Shown here in pieces: positions 10,685 through 21,323 of a stretch of 40,943 nt of DNA. The stretch's first letter is position 1; each line of letters starts with the position of its first letter. The stretch covers positions 1-40,943 of the forward strand of contig JADNRV010000388.1 in the NCBI GenBank assembly GCA_015499995.1. The letters are read 5' to 3'. The DNA comes from Flammula alnicola (Eukaryota > Basidiomycota > Agaricomycetes > Agaricales > Strophariaceae). A program made the translations under genes and the position numbers. The notes beneath the pieces are model-generated. The model saw only the letters and a program-made list of their open reading frames with translations. It did no database searches and was not told where the DNA came from.

Positions 10685-11968
10685 GTGCTTAACTTCTACA
10701 ACCTGTTCACCACCGGAATCCTGGTTGACTCGGAGCCACACTTGGGTGCCAGGCATCCGCAGTTTCCAGTTCACCCAGCTCGCTTTGATCCTGCCAACTG
10801 GACACGCAATAACCTCACTGATTACACCCTCCTCCGGGTGACTGACACCATGACATATTTGGGCCATGAATTCTTCGACTGCAAAATGCCAGTCGAGCAA
10901 CAAGTCGAATGCAGTTTGGGTGATGAGGTCATCGACATTTCTGTCACCTCATATCACTATATGTACACATCACGGCTGCGAGAAGGTGAGTACCCTCCGG
11001 CTATAATTGATTGTTCTGTGGTGGGATATTGTGCGGTCGAGAAGAGGACTGATAGCCGAGCCAACTATCAAATACTCGCTGCGCCAGAGCATCGCGAGGC
11101 CATTGCGTGTATTGGTCATAAGTTTGGAACCATGGACGTGGACGAACCTGAGATGTGGAAGGACCTCCGAGTTTTTTTCATTGATGGATCACTTCCCGCT
11201 CTGTGTCTGATGGACACGAAAGAGAAGGAAAGGTTTCTCAAGCATGCTAACCGTTTTATTTTCTTCGAGGAACATTTATGGCTCAAGCCCAACAAGAAAA
11301 GCTCAGCCCTGCCCCGCCTCATTATCGAAGATAACCAACAATGCCAAGAATTGCTTGTAAAGGTGCACAATGAATGCGGCCACTGAGGACGCGACGCGAC
11401 CTACGTCAAGCTCGCGGAGCGCGTATACTGGCCAAACATGTATAACGACTGTGCCTATTTCGTGAGATCGTGCGTACCATGTCAGTTTGAGTCAAACGCT
11501 AAACCTATCATTCCATATAACCTGTCCTGGATGTCATCAATCCTCCGGCATTGGCACATGGACTGCATTCACATGCCTCTCGGCGTTGGCGGAAAGCAAT
11601 ACCTCATCCAAGCGACTTGCTCAGCGTCAAAATGGGATGAAGCTGAAGCCATATGCAAGGCTAACGCCGACACCATCGCAAAGTTCATTTACAAGTTGGT
11701 TTGTCATTTCTCGTGTATTCCTTACATCACCGTTGACGGCAGATCTGAGTTCAAAGGAGTGGCAGAGGAGGTGTTCCGCCAATATGGCATCAACATTATT
11801 GTATCTATGGCTTATCATCCAGAGGGCAATGGCATGTCAGAACGCGCACATCAGACCCTCGTCCATGGGCTCATGAAAGCGTGCCATAAGGATAAGTCCA
11901 AATGGCTGCTCTATGTTGATGTGATTTTGTTCTCGATTCGTGTTACCACTAATCGAGTCACAGGCCAT
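10685..11968 (+). pseudogene. Gypsy-1 integrase, N-terminal and core part
   Basis: Frame 10685-11386 ends in LVKVHNECGH followed by TGA; the frame resumes with GRDATYVKLAERVYWPNMY and VRSCVPCQ, together giving the HHCC zinc-binding domain. The core follows: HWHMDCIHMPLGVGGKQY (first Asp, 11561), TVDGRSEFKG (second Asp near 11733) and HPEGNGMSERAHQTL (Glu at 11840), the D,D-35-E triad. The second block has GRS where GGS/NGS is usual. Text stops at RVTGH where the 4.85-kb element enters, and its C-terminal part resumes at 16815. Confidence 0.85.
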
Positions 11969-12035
11969 CAGGAAAAACACTTTTGCCCCAGGTCATCCTA
12001 GGAAAATTTGGCTGGAAGACATACTACCAGGGCAT

Positions 12036-12060
12036 CCCAGGGCACATATAGTGCCCTGGG
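12036..12060. repeat. Perfect 10-bp hairpin, 5-nt loop
   Basis: CCCAGGGCAC (12036-12045), ATATA loop, GTGCCCTGGG (12051-12060). It lies subterminally inside the 4.85-kb element and could be a transposase-binding or folding site. Confidence 0.7.
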
Positions 12061-12183
12061 ACACTCCTGTGACGCCAGGAGACTTCCCAGGAGGTTCCAT
12101 CAATTTTAATATATCCTATGACACTCCTGTGACACCAGGAGACTTCCCAGAAGGTTGTATCAATTTTAATATATCCTATGACA
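12060..12183. repeat. 60-bp tandem repeat, two copies plus start of a third
   Basis: Units start GACACTCCTGTGAC at 12060 and 12120, with a partial copy from 12180. The two full copies differ at a few positions (GCC/ACC, GGTTCC/GGTTGT). Confidence 0.9.
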
Positions 12184-12739
12184 CTTTCAGAGCAGTCTAA
12201 GAATCTAGATGGCCTTTTTCCAAATACAATTCATTTTATAGCTACATAATGTAAAATTATATTACCAAAGTATTTGATATGAATAAGAACTTTTAGTAGG
12301 AAACTTGATGCTGTATCTAAAACATTATCTGACATCTAGCTGGTCTTCCATGTTTGCTCATGCTGTCACTGGGCTGTCATCATCATCGCTGGACCCGCTG
12401 AGTCCTGGGGTCGTCGTGGATGCAAGCCAATCTGGCATTTGTCATGCTCGATGTCCGTCGGTCATGGTCACATCTGGCATGCTCATGGGCACCATCGGGC
12501 ACCATCAGTCATGAGGGGTGAGTCAGTGATGGCAGTTATGCATACAGATGAATGGGCTTGCCCATCATGGACTTGATGTGCAGGGACTTGATGTTTTGCC
12601 AGTTCTTCTTGAGGAGCGAGACGAGGAAGTCAATGCCTATACAAATAGGAAATGAGTCAAGAGGATGAGAGTCATCGAACTACGTACTCAACAAGATGTT
12701 CCCGAGGACCTAGTCGTCATTCATCTTGACATGTCCAAC

Positions 12740-14450
12740 TCGGCGTCATCGTCGTTGCACCCGCCGTTGTGGCGTCATCGTGTCGTCGTTGATGCACCCG
12801 CGCTGTCGTGGCTTCATCATCGTTGTACCCGCAGCTGCGGCGTCATCATTGTTGCACCTGCTGCATCATGGCATCGTCATCGTTGTAGCCACAGCATCGT
12901 GATGTCATCGTCGACGCACCTGGCCCTCATCGTCATATCGAAACGGTGTCGTGGCGTCATTGTTGTTGCACCCGCGGCATCGTGGCATTGTTGTTGATGC
13001 ACCCGTTGCAGTATGATGGTATTGTCGTTGTTTTCATCGTCATTGCACCCGCGGCGTCATGGTGTCATCGTCGATGCACCCGCAACCCACAGCCCCTCCT
13101 CGGCTCCGTAAGTCCACCCAACGATGCTCGCAGTGCACATACGAAGGAGTGGCATCGTTTCCGAGCAGCAGTGGTCGCGCAGCTGCTCCTTCTCCTTCTC
13201 GTCTTCTTCGTGGATGGATGTGTAGGCCTGTAGGTGTTGAAGGGCGGTGGTGGTCGAGGTGATGCCAGCGGGCATCGAAACAGCAGTGGCGGCGGTCGCG
13301 AGTGGTGGGGTTGTTTGAGCGCTGGTGGTGCACTGTGCAGGAAGCGGCGGATGGTGGTGGTAGTGGTGGTGATGGGATTGATGGTGGTTGCTGGCAAGCA
13401 GTGCCAACGGGTGTACACTGAGCAAGGGAGAGTGCTACTGCGGCTCGCAGCTCCTCTGCATCGTCATGTCCACCAGCAGCAGTCATACTGCTGGGTCGTG
13501 GTACGTGCATTCACGAATGCACACCGATGGCAGTGCGGCAGCCACATGAGCGAACAGAGCGCCAGCAGGCCACTGGCGCTGGCCATGGTGGCGGCGGATG
13601 TTGGTCAGAGGCGGCACAGCACAGCGAGGTCATGGTCGACGTCGTCGAAAAGCGGCGGCAGCGGGTGGAGGTCTGTCATGCTCGCAGCATCCTGGGGTAG
13701 TCGTTGATGCGCGTGCAGCTGCGGCATTGTCATCGATGCACCCGTCATCATGGCTTCGTCGTTGCAGCGGCAGTGTCCTGGTGTCGCCTCGCCGTCACCG
13801 TGTCCGCCTGCCCCTGCCCGCCCCTTTGCCGTCACTTGCCTCGCTGCGTCCATCTCGCCTCGCTGCTCCTGCCTTGCATTGCTGCGCCTGGTGGTCATGA
13901 GGGATGCGTGGATGTGCATGGCAGCCGTCGCACAATGTTGTCAGATCAGAGGTGGTCATAATGGGTGTGGGCGTGGCAGCTGCTGAGAGGCAGGGTGCGG
14001 GTCGTCTTGCTGAGCTGTGTCGAACGAGGCAGGTGGGGCTGGGGTGGTGGGTGGTTGGGGGTGTCCGGACGAACCAGATGACATTTGGGGAGGAGACAAT
14101 GATGCAGTAAATGTCGTCTCCCCATACGGCCTGTGGGTGGAGGGGGTGGGTGAGTGGTGGGCTATGGAGAGAAAAATCGCGCAGATTGAGTCGTATAAAC
14201 GACTCATTCTGCTACTCACCTCGTTCCGCCCACCCAGATCCTTCAAGAGTGAGCACCCGCGGTGCCGTGGGGTTGTTGTCGTTGGACCCACAGCATCGTG
14301 GGGTAGTCGTCGATGCACCTGCAGCATCGTAGCGTCATTGTCGTTGGACCCGCGGCCTCGTGGGGTCGTCTTCGATGCACCTGCAGCTGCGGTGTTGTCA
14401 TCGATGCACCTGCCGGTGCAGCGTCATCGATGAACCCGCTATCACGGCAG
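12740..14450. repeat. Dispersed arrays of a GTCATCGTCGNTGCACCCGC-type unit
   Basis: Degenerate units of about 33-36 bp built on GTCATCGTCGTTGCACCCGC occupy 12740-13090, 13690-13770 and 14253-14450. Between them (13090-13690, 13770-14090) is GC-rich sequence. Long ORFs on both strands here are Ser/His/Ala/Arg-rich and overlap each other, so I treat the stretch as non-coding satellite-like core of the 4.85-kb element. Confidence 0.6.
14090..14260. repeat. Two-hairpin module, copy 1
   Basis: Holds a GGAGAC...GTCTCC inverted repeat (about 14091-14122), the hairpin GAGTCG-TATAAA-CGACTC (14188-14205), then CACCCAGATCCTTC and GAGTGAGC. The same order recurs at 14810-15030. Confidence 0.6.
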
Positions 14451-14809
14451 CGCCGTTGCAGCAGTGGCAGCGTCATCCCGCTGTCGCCTTGTCGTCACCG
14501 TGTCCGCCCGCCCCTTTGCTGTCACCTCGCCTCGCTGCGCCCACCTCGAGCCATGCACCCCTTCCGTCGGTTGTGTTCGCAGTCCGTCGGTTGCCATCCT
14601 CGCTGTCTGTCGGCCATCCCCACCATCTGTCGTCCTTGTAACGGGGGCGACGGTCGTGGTGGTGTTGTTGCTGGAACAGGGTAGTGGGTGGACGGCACTT
14701 GGTGACTAGATGGCGCAGCGGATGGGCTTGCCGGTGGTGTAAGGCCGTGGGGGTGTTAATGTGAGGCTTCAAGCACAGATTTGAATGCCGTCTGCATCAG
14801 ACGATGTTC

Positions 14810-15030
14810 GAATCTAAGGAGACGATGAACGGCAGTTCGTCATCTCCTCGTACAAACTGTGGGGAGAGGTGAGCGTCCGTGTATGTGGATTGAAGTAGAA
14901 GTGCAGAACGAGTCGGCATTACCGACTCATTCCGCTCACATACCTGGTGGATCCCCCTCTACCAGGGCCTCCCCTTGGTGTCTCTGTCCCCTCTCCATCA
15001 CCCAGATCCTTCGAGACTGAGCCCACATCC
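14810..15030. repeat. Two-hairpin module, copy 2
   Basis: Holds GGAGACGATGAAC with its near complement GTTCGTCATCTCC (about 14818-14848), the hairpin GAGTCGG-CATTA-CCGACTC (14910-14928), then CACCCAGATCCTTCGAGACT. The first hairpin here has a longer loop-to-arm match than in copy 1. Beyond it, 15031-16020 shows no gene that I can support. Confidence 0.6.
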
Positions 15031-16019
15031 CTCAACGAGGGGGGTGGACATGCAACGGGTCAGCGGGGTCGTTCCTGAGGTAGTGGTTTTGGAGAGCAGA
15101 GAAGGCGAGGGAGAGGTGAAGGTGAAGGTGGAGGTGGATCAATGACGTTCACGGTCGTTGATCTGTTATCCAGCAGTTTCCGAGAAAGACCGAATACATC
15201 GGTTTGGAAACGCAGAGGCTCGCAGAGAGCGGTGACGATCCAGCAAGGCGTTATGGATTTGCGACATGCATGTCGCAAATCCGTTACAGAAATAAACGAA
15301 AGTAACTGAGACTCAGAGAGATCGTGATGCGACGCATGTAGTCACATGATTATTTCTGAAATCTTTGATTTTTCGCAAAGTCGTTTCAAGCGGGGTTCGA
15401 ATAGCTCACATGCTGTGTTGAACAATGTTCCACATCCCAAATTCAACTTACACGTTCAACGTTCAATGTTACCCCTGTTCCCTCCCTGTTTCTTCGCCCA
15501 TCCTTTGGTGTCTGGTAAGTCTTTACTTTCTTTATATTTGATACTGACAGTTACTGTGCTAGTTAAACGAGCTAAGCGCCCTGCCTGAGTGATGCAGGCT
15601 GGCTCTTTCTCAACATGCGAGTACCTGGAAGAACGGCACCGCTGGTGGTGAATATGGGACGAAGGTCAAAAGGTAAGAGGAGCATTGTAATTCACATCAG
15701 CAGACACAGTACGAGGTTGATGAAACGATGTACCAGCAGGCACGGATAGCATTCTCAGCCACCACCACCGCACTCCTCGCTGACGTCTCCAGTCCACTCT
15801 CATTCTGGGATGAATGGATGGTGTGCAACTGACTGAAGGTGTCCAGTGCAGGCTTTGGAAATGGTAAGCCATCTGTTTCATGGCCTGCAAAGACCGACAA
15901 CTCACCTCTACTCGTTTCTGGTTGTGTGTTGCCACGTCAGTGTCTTCTTTTCCTCCCACCACCACCCCTCTGCCTCTCACCACCCCCGTCGACATCAACA
16001 TTGACCCCACCTCACCACT

Positions 16020-16215
16020 GCCTTTTGCCATGACCCCACGGCAATCATGAAGAGCCTCGGGATTGCACGTCAATGAGCCACGATGGCTCATCATCGCCAC
16101 TGCACATCACAAACAGGACTCGACACATGAAGGGCAGCACAGCATGGGGCTGGATACAAAAGGGGGGACCCAGGACATGGGAGGCCCACACGGTGCATCA
16201 TAAACAATGACCCCG
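16020..16215 (-). repeat. GC-rich module shared with the other hAT-like elements
   Basis: On the minus strand it contains GTGGGCCTCCCATGTCCTGG with GTCCCCCC (16155-16190), matching two copies near 31.12 and 31.51 kb. Next to it is the hairpin TGAGCCA-CGA-TGGCTCA (16074-16090), whose flanks match 21484-21550. The rest of 16216-16600 is AT-rich subterminal sequence without a gene. Confidence 0.65.
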
Positions 16216-16822
16216 CAACCATGGCTGACCCCCACCGCATCCCTCACAGAAGCGATGTGCCCCAGGCACTGAAACTGACGCCAGCGGCAGCATCACATGC
16301 GCGATGTGGTGATGGCGGTCTTACTGAGAGCAAGGGCAGAAAAAGGGTAGTGGATGATAGCAGCTGCGAAAATGCAGAACTCGAACTGTAAGTGTTCTAT
16401 TCCCTCCAACATATGCATGACCTGGGTACAATTTGGATATAAGTAGTTATGTAATTTACTTAATAATCCTTGTACTGTATTGTACTATAATATATATATT
16501 GATTCAAAATTACTGGGAATGTGTGCTTAGAGGCAGAGCAAGGGTACCACAGGGCAATATAAATGTGAATTGATCCAATCCTAAGATCTATTGCGTTTTC
16601 CTAGGACACTCTGAGTAAATTTGACTGAAATCTAGGAAACCATTAGGTTGCCTCTGGTATGTCCTAGGGCATCCTAGGGATGCCCTAGGTTACCCTAAAG
16701 AAAAGTTATCTCCTAACTGACGCCCAAGAGCATATGAGCACCCTGACTGACCTAGCACTCTTAGGCTGCCCTAGGAGTTCCTTGGGAAAACCTGGGGAAA
16801 AAGTGTTTTTCCTGATGGCTAT

Positions 16823-17382
16823 CCTCCTTATTACATTGTGTATGGTATATTCCCGGTATTCACATTCAACATCGAGGACGGAACTTGGCAAACCTTGGAT
16901 TGGGATACTGTCCACACCACTGCTGACTTGATCGCCCTTCGCGCTCGACAAATCACCCACTGAGATGAAGACGCAGAAATCTCTTATGAACGTGCACGCT
17001 TTTCCCATCAGCAAGCCATCGATAACTTCAATAAGCATTACGGTAAAAATTTTTCCTTTCACGGGTTTGATGTTGGGATGTGGGTGCTTCGCCACGAGAT
17101 GTGGTTGGACAATCAGTTTGGCAAAAAGGACTTTTGGCGCTGGTTGGGGCCATACATCATTCACGAGAAGCACGATAATAACACCTACATGTTGCGCGAG
17201 CTCAACGGCATGGTTATGCGAGGGCATGTTACTGCTCACCACCTCAAACTTTTCTTTTTTAGGTCACTGGAGAATCACCTTATGAAGACTGTCACCAACA
17301 CGCGCCTGTACTTCGATATTCAGCACTTCGAGAAGCACTACATCCAGAGGCTTCGTTCTTCAAGCAGCCTTCATGCAGTATG
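16823..17382 (+). pseudogene. Gypsy-1 integrase C-terminal domain, part 1
   Basis: Continues the integrase after the 4.85-kb insert: PPYYIVYGIFPVFTFNIEDG, then TLDWDTVHTTADLIALRARQ, a TGA at 16962, the helical block ERARFSHQQAIDNFNKHYGK and the barrel-like end GMWVLRHEMWLDNQFG, RWLGPYIIHEKHDNNTY, LNGMVMRGHVTAHHLKLFFF. This is the usual order of the Ty3/Gypsy integrase C-terminal region (GPY/F-like WxGPY at about 17146). It runs to SSSSLHAV, where the next element inserts. Confidence 0.8.
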
Positions 17383-18623
17383 GAGGTCTTTGCTGTGCCC
17401 CCCCTATTCCTACCGGAATCCGGTGGAATCCGGTGGAATATGAGGCCATTCCGGTGGAATATCCTGCCAAAATTTGGAAATTTTTTGAAAAAGGGGCAAA
17501 TTCCGAGATTCCACTGGAATGGTGACCGGAATGCCACAGGAGTGGAATGGCTGGAATGGAACAACCAGGTATTCCGCTGGAATGAAATCAAAATGCATTA
17601 TGATTTGGTGATTTCTAATGTCTATATATAGAAATAGATGTCGGTACCTGTCTATGATATCGAAATAAAATTGGAAACTGTGCCAAGACATATTCCAAAT
17701 TAGGAAGTTCAATATTTGGATCAGGTGATTTTGAAAAGACTCGGGTTTGGGCGAGTTTTTTGCATTTTTCTCATCAACAAGAGCAGCAAATCACATGATT
17801 TCAAAAGGTACATGGGTTTTGGAGCAGGTCCTATGATTGCCTTTTTGGGCATAAAATTCCCACAGTTCCAAAAACAGCCTAAATACAGTAATATTGCCTG
17901 TCTGGATCACATGATATAAATATATTTAGAATCTCCTCAAAATTCTAAATCTGATGGTACCTTATTGACCCTGAATCACTCACGAGTTAGTCACATAATG
18001 TATACTAGCAATAGACCCATGCTTCGCATGGACGTGCCATTAGCCTAGTTTTAGAGAACGACAGAGAGATGTGACTTGTTTGTCTGTGACCAACTGTGAC
18101 AGGACTTTGTCTGTCACATAAGAAAGTCCCTCTTTGATTTATAGTATAGATATCTCAAATAGACAAATAGAATATATAAAGGAGTTGATTTGTATAGGTC
18201 ACACAAGTGTGACAGATGTGACCTATGACTTCTGTCTGAATTTTTGGTTTCAGACACCAGCCAAATTAGGGTGGACCCTGCAGTTTTAGCAACCCATTTT
18301 AAATGATTTTGGACCCTGAATTTCTATATTTAGATTTGGTTTTTACTGGATGGTTTTGGCAAAAGGATTTGGGATACTGAATAAGCGTGACTTTTTTTGA
18401 CAAATTCAAGGGCCTGTGACATGTGACATCTAAATTGAATCAAAATACAATGTATTTCAGTCCATTCTAGTGGATTCCAGTCCTATTTCATTCTATTCCA
18501 GTCTCATTCCACTGGAATCTGGTCTATTCCACTAGATTCCAGTTCCATTCCACCGGATTCCAGTCCCATTCCACTGGATTCCAGTCATTCCTACTGGAAT
18601 AGGTGGGGCACAGCAAAGTACTG
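17383..18623. mobile_element. hAT-like element H1, 1.24 kb, 8-bp target duplication
   Basis: Left end GAGGTCTTTGCTGTGCCCC, right end reversed CAGTACTTTGCTGTGCCCC. Exact 8-bp copies GCAGTATG flank it (17375-17382, 18624-18631), and removing one copy rejoins the integrase frame (HAV to CHPDIDYYHYNND). Subterminal GGAATCCGGTGGAAT words fill the left end; a 21-bp minisatellite fills the right. There is no transposase. The central part (17600-18440) is AT-rich and non-coding. Confidence 0.9.
18446..18600. repeat. About 21-bp minisatellite at the right end of H1
   Basis: Six or so degenerate units of the type CATTCCACTGGATTCCAGTC. It mirrors GGAAT/ATTCC words at the left end and resembles subterminal transposase-binding arrays. 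Confidence 0.75.
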
Positions 18624-18631
18624 GCAGTATG

Positions 18632-19087
18632 CCATCCTGACATTGACTACTATCACTACAATAACGATCTGCACAGCGACGACAAGCTTCCAATTCCAGA
18701 CCATGCATCAGTAGGCGGACAGTTTCCGCTCCACATCTTATATTTCCCCGGTATGGCCTCCAAGCCTGCCAACCTTGCCCTGACACACTGACCACACTGG
18801 GGCGGTTCTATCTGTGATGACCCCACCTATGAGTCCTTCGAAACTTGGTCCAAGAAACTCATGAGTATGGTCACGGATGAGGCATTATTCACCGAGAAGA
18901 TCTTTGCGCTGGCTAATGTGAACCTACAGCTGCGATTAGCTATGCAGACCACCTTATGGACCACATTCTGCAGCCAAAGATGAAAGCAAAAGGAAATGCG
19001 ACCAAAAATGCAAAAGGAAGGGCAAAGAAGGGAGCGGGGAAAGTGAAGGGAAAGAAGTCAGCAAAAAAGATGGGTCCGAGTATGTGA
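18632..19087 (+). pseudogene. Gypsy-1 integrase C-terminal extension and basic tail
   Basis: After H1 the frame reads CHPDIDYYHYNNDLHSDDKL, then GQFPLHILYFPGMASKPANL with a stop at 18789, WGGSICDDPTYESFETWSKK, and after a frame change a Lys/Gly/Ala-rich tail (NAKGRAKKGAGKVKGKKSAK) ending MGPSM and TGA at 19085. Such polybasic tails are common at the end of pol in these elements. No chromodomain is evident. Confidence 0.65.
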
Positions 19088-19447
19088 ATCACTCTTTCTA
19101 ATCCTTTGCTTATTGTTCTCATCGAAATCTGTTGTGGAGGAGATGGATAGCGCACTCGTAGAAAGAGCGGGCAAGTCCGATTTCCCACGTGATGCCGAAC
19201 AAGCCGTGCGTAACCCGCTCGACCATCAATTTGAACATCTCGTGTGACATACCCTTCCTGCACACTTCAAACAACTTCGCTTACATCCTTTATCACACCC
19301 TTTCCCAACTCCGAAAAACCCCGTACTCTCACTTCTTCTTATTTCTCTCCAGATACCATATTTCACATGCAACTGCCGTGAGAACACATCTCGGCAATCC
19401 CCTTTTTGCGCCCAAGGCATACCATAGCCTACTACGACAAAAGCACA

Positions 19448-19759
19448 ATGTCAAGCACAATGTACGTCGACGGAAGGATGGTATACCGAGCCAGGAAAAA
19501 CCATACAGCAGGTAGGGGCTTTCATTTTCAAATTTCGTTCTATCTTTTTCCGTTTTTCTTGTTCTATCTCGATTCTCAATCACTTCTGCACCTCCCACTC
19601 CTTTCGATAGCCGACACCAAGTGCAATGAGACGATATGCCGTACGCAGGAGGACGCCCTGCCCAAATGTGCGATAAGCTGCAGACACGGTGATAGGGCCG
19701 CAAACAGGCCACGCGTGAATTTCGCAATATATCATCTTTTACCTATGGAATACAACTGA
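19448..19759 (+). CDS. Candidate small spliced gene, Cys-containing, unrecognised
   Basis: ATG at 19448 opens MSSTMYVDGRMVYRARKNHT. A GTAGGG donor at 19512 and a TAG acceptor at 19610 would remove 99 bp and keep the codon (G|CC). The second exon reads ADTKCNETICRTQEDALPKC, AISCRHGDRAANRP and ends at 19759, about 70 residues in all. Four cysteines (C-x4-C-x9-C-x3-C) are the only notable feature. No signal peptide is visible and the family is unknown. Chance is a serious alternative in this transposon-rich spacer. A TCTCCAG at about 19350 could be an upstream 5' UTR acceptor. Confidence 0.2.
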   Translation: MSSTMYVDGRMVYRARKNHTAGRGFHFQISFYLFPFFLFYLDSQSLLHLPLLSIADTKCNETICRTQEDALPKCAISCRHGDRAANRPRVNFAIYHLLPMEYN

Positions 19760-20167
19760 GACAGAGAGACTATAATGCACCCACGTTAGTAGTCTAAGGC
19801 CTAGCTATGCGACTACTAGCTGTCATATAACCTGTGACAATGGTGATCAGACGTGGTTCAGAGCTAGCTGAGTCCGTATGATAAGCCGGGAGACAGTTAA
19901 AAGTTAGAAAACAGTGAAACATAGAACGCATAAGTCATAAACGACTAGCGAGGCATAAACGCACCATGGGGAATAAATTAAAAGACTTCTGTATGCTTTG
20001 GAAACAGTGCGCGGCGAATTCAGTACAATCAGTGTATTGCTGAATAGCTAGCTACAAACTACTGCGGCTAGGAGCGTGAGGCACAGCTAGCTGAAGTTAG
20101 ATGCGAGTGCGTCGAATACTAGCTAGCATATCTTGTGACTTACTACGAGACGCACGGGACGCGGACA
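19760..20167. other. Spacer without a gene; cluster of CTAGCT words
   Basis: No coding text on either strand. Palindromic (C/A)TAGCT or AGCTAG words recur at about 19801, 19817, 19862, 20045, 20088 and 20121. Confidence 0.5.
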
Positions 20168-20199
20168 CAATACTTTTCATTCCTCCACTGATTCCTCCC

Positions 20200-20345
20200 G
20201 GAATGACCAGATTCCGGAGGAATAGACCGGAATCCGCAGGAATGGACCGGAATCCGCAGGAATGGACCGGAATCCGCAGGAATGGACCGGAATCTGCAGA
20301 AAGGGACTGGATTCCGGAGGAATGCAGACCGGAATCTGCAGGAAT
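20200..20345. repeat. 20-bp minisatellite, seven units
   Basis: Units of GGAATGGACCGGAATCCGCA, several identical, lie next to the left end of H2. They are the counterpart of ATTCC-type words at its right end (22180-22340) and of the H1 arrays. Confidence 0.85.
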
Positions 20346-20723
20346 TATGGGTTCTTGCATAAATAAGTACAGTGCATTATTTGTCATGCTTGTTTGCATC
20401 TCTTTGTGTGTGCATAAAATGGGATGTTGGCCTTGCAAGCTTCCGCCAGCTGTTAGAGGGAGATCCCCCATATTTGAAAATTAGCTAACAGCACCCTATC
20501 ACCAGGTCAATCTGGCCATTACCTATCTCAATGGCTGTGTACAGCTGGCAGCCCAGCTTGGGCCAATTGCCTCTTTTGGTACCAATTCTCAATATTTCTA
20601 GCTGCTTGTTTCTCCTTCTTTTCATTGTAATGGCATATATACTCATTTCGTAGCACAGGAAGGAGAATAGAACTGTAATATATTCATGAAACTAATATAA
20701 AATACAAAATACTACTATCCACC

Positions 20724-21290
20724 CTATGTACAGTACCAACTCACACAACCCCCTTCTCGTAAGTCTCTCCCTTGCAATTCCTCATTGAGTTGGTTGATCG
20801 TCGCGCTGGCCGTGTCGCTGTCGTTGGTGTTGGTGTTGGTGTTGGTGTTGGTGTTGGTGTTGGTGTTGGTGTTGGTGTCAGCGTCGGTGTCAGCGCTGGT
20901 GTTGGTGTCGGTGGTGTTATCGTGTTCGGCGTTGGCGTTGGCGTCGTCGTTGCCGCAGCCACCGTGTTCGATGGCGGTGTCAGCGCTGCCATCGTCGAGC
21001 CTGCTCTCGCTGCTGCTGTCATCGTCGTGGCTAGTGGCGGCGGCCTTTGCAGTGGTAATCTGGGGTTCGCGGTCGATACAAGGGTTGGGGGTTGTCAGTG
21101 GTGGTTGGAGGGCGAAGAGATGGGTGTGGCTTACCGGCCACGTGATCCCGCGGTGCACGTTCATCGGGGCTCGCGGTGGCGAGGTGTCATCGACGCCGAT
21201 GTTGACTGGGCCTGGTGGGAAGGCAGATGAGGATGGGGATGGTGGTGCCACTGGCGTCGGTTGTCGGCGTCGCGTTTCGTGGGCGTTCAT
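20724..21290 (-). CDS. Low-complexity ORF, doubtful
   Basis: 188 residues from MNAHETRRRQPTPVAPPSPS, Pro/Ser-rich, with a Thr-Asn run from the GTTGGT microsatellite and a more ordinary end (ATINQLNEELQGRDLREGGC). It lies wholly inside H2, and part of it (PPRAPMNVHRG) reads from the repeated module that recurs 360 bp away. It may be a captured exon or chance. No domain seen. Confidence 0.2.
   Translation of the reverse strand: MNAHETRRRQPTPVAPPSPSSSAFPPGPVNIGVDDTSPPRAPMNVHRGITWPVSHTHLFALQPPLTTPNPCIDREPQITTAKAAATSHDDDSSSESRLDDGSADTAIEHGGCGNDDANANAEHDNTTDTNTSADTDADTNTNTNTNTNTNTNTNTNDSDTASATINQLNEELQGRDLREGGCVSWYCT
20823..20878. repeat. (GTTGGT)n microsatellite
   Basis: About nine perfect GTTGGT hexamers followed by degenerate GTCGGTGTCAGCG units to about 20930. 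Confidence 0.95.
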
Positions 21291-21323
21291 AGCTCGCGGC
21301 GGGTTTTGGTACCCGCAGCGTCG

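Larger units (their letters stand above)
11969..16814. mobile_element. 4.85-kb non-autonomous hAT-like element in the integrase
   Basis: Left end CAGGAAAAACACTTTTGCCC (11969 on) and right end, reversed, CAGGAAAAACACTTTTTCCC (to 16814) are inverted repeats. Flanks 11961-11968 (CAGGCCAT) and 16815-16822 (ATGGCTAT) match at 5 of 8 positions and look like an old 8-bp duplication; the integrase reads VTGY/H-PPYYIVYG across the removed insert. CCTAGG-type words recur near both ends, as hAT subterminal sites do. The interior is GC-rich low-complexity sequence, hairpin modules and unassigned sequence. No transposase domain was found in any frame. It may itself be composite. Confidence 0.7.
5250..19087 (+). 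mobile_element. Gypsy-1: decayed Ty3/Gypsy retrotransposon with four nested DNA elements
   Basis: Order on the plus strand is gag, protease, reverse transcriptase, RNase H, integrase and a lysine-rich tail, the Ty3/Gypsy order. Coding blocks are interrupted at 5883-6279, 7191-8026, 11969-16814 and 17383-18623 by inverted-repeat elements; taking each out rejoins the reading frame. Stops and frame changes elsewhere show it is dead. Coding spans run from an N-terminal gag-like ATG at 5250 to a stop at 19085-19087. I could not identify LTRs; regions on both sides hold no convincing long direct repeat, so they may be lost or too diverged to see by eye. Confidence 0.85.

Noticed and set aside
12060..12183. 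CRISPR-like array
   Set aside because: Only two full 60-bp copies in direct tandem with no spacers, in a fungal transposon.
13040..14684. Many 100-150-codon ORFs on both strands
   Set aside because: Mutually overlapping low-complexity readings of the GTCATCGTCG arrays in the 4.85-kb element.
11969..16814. Encoded hAT transposase
   Set aside because: No transposase-like blocks (BED finger, hAT_C end) visible in any frame; only low-complexity ORFs.
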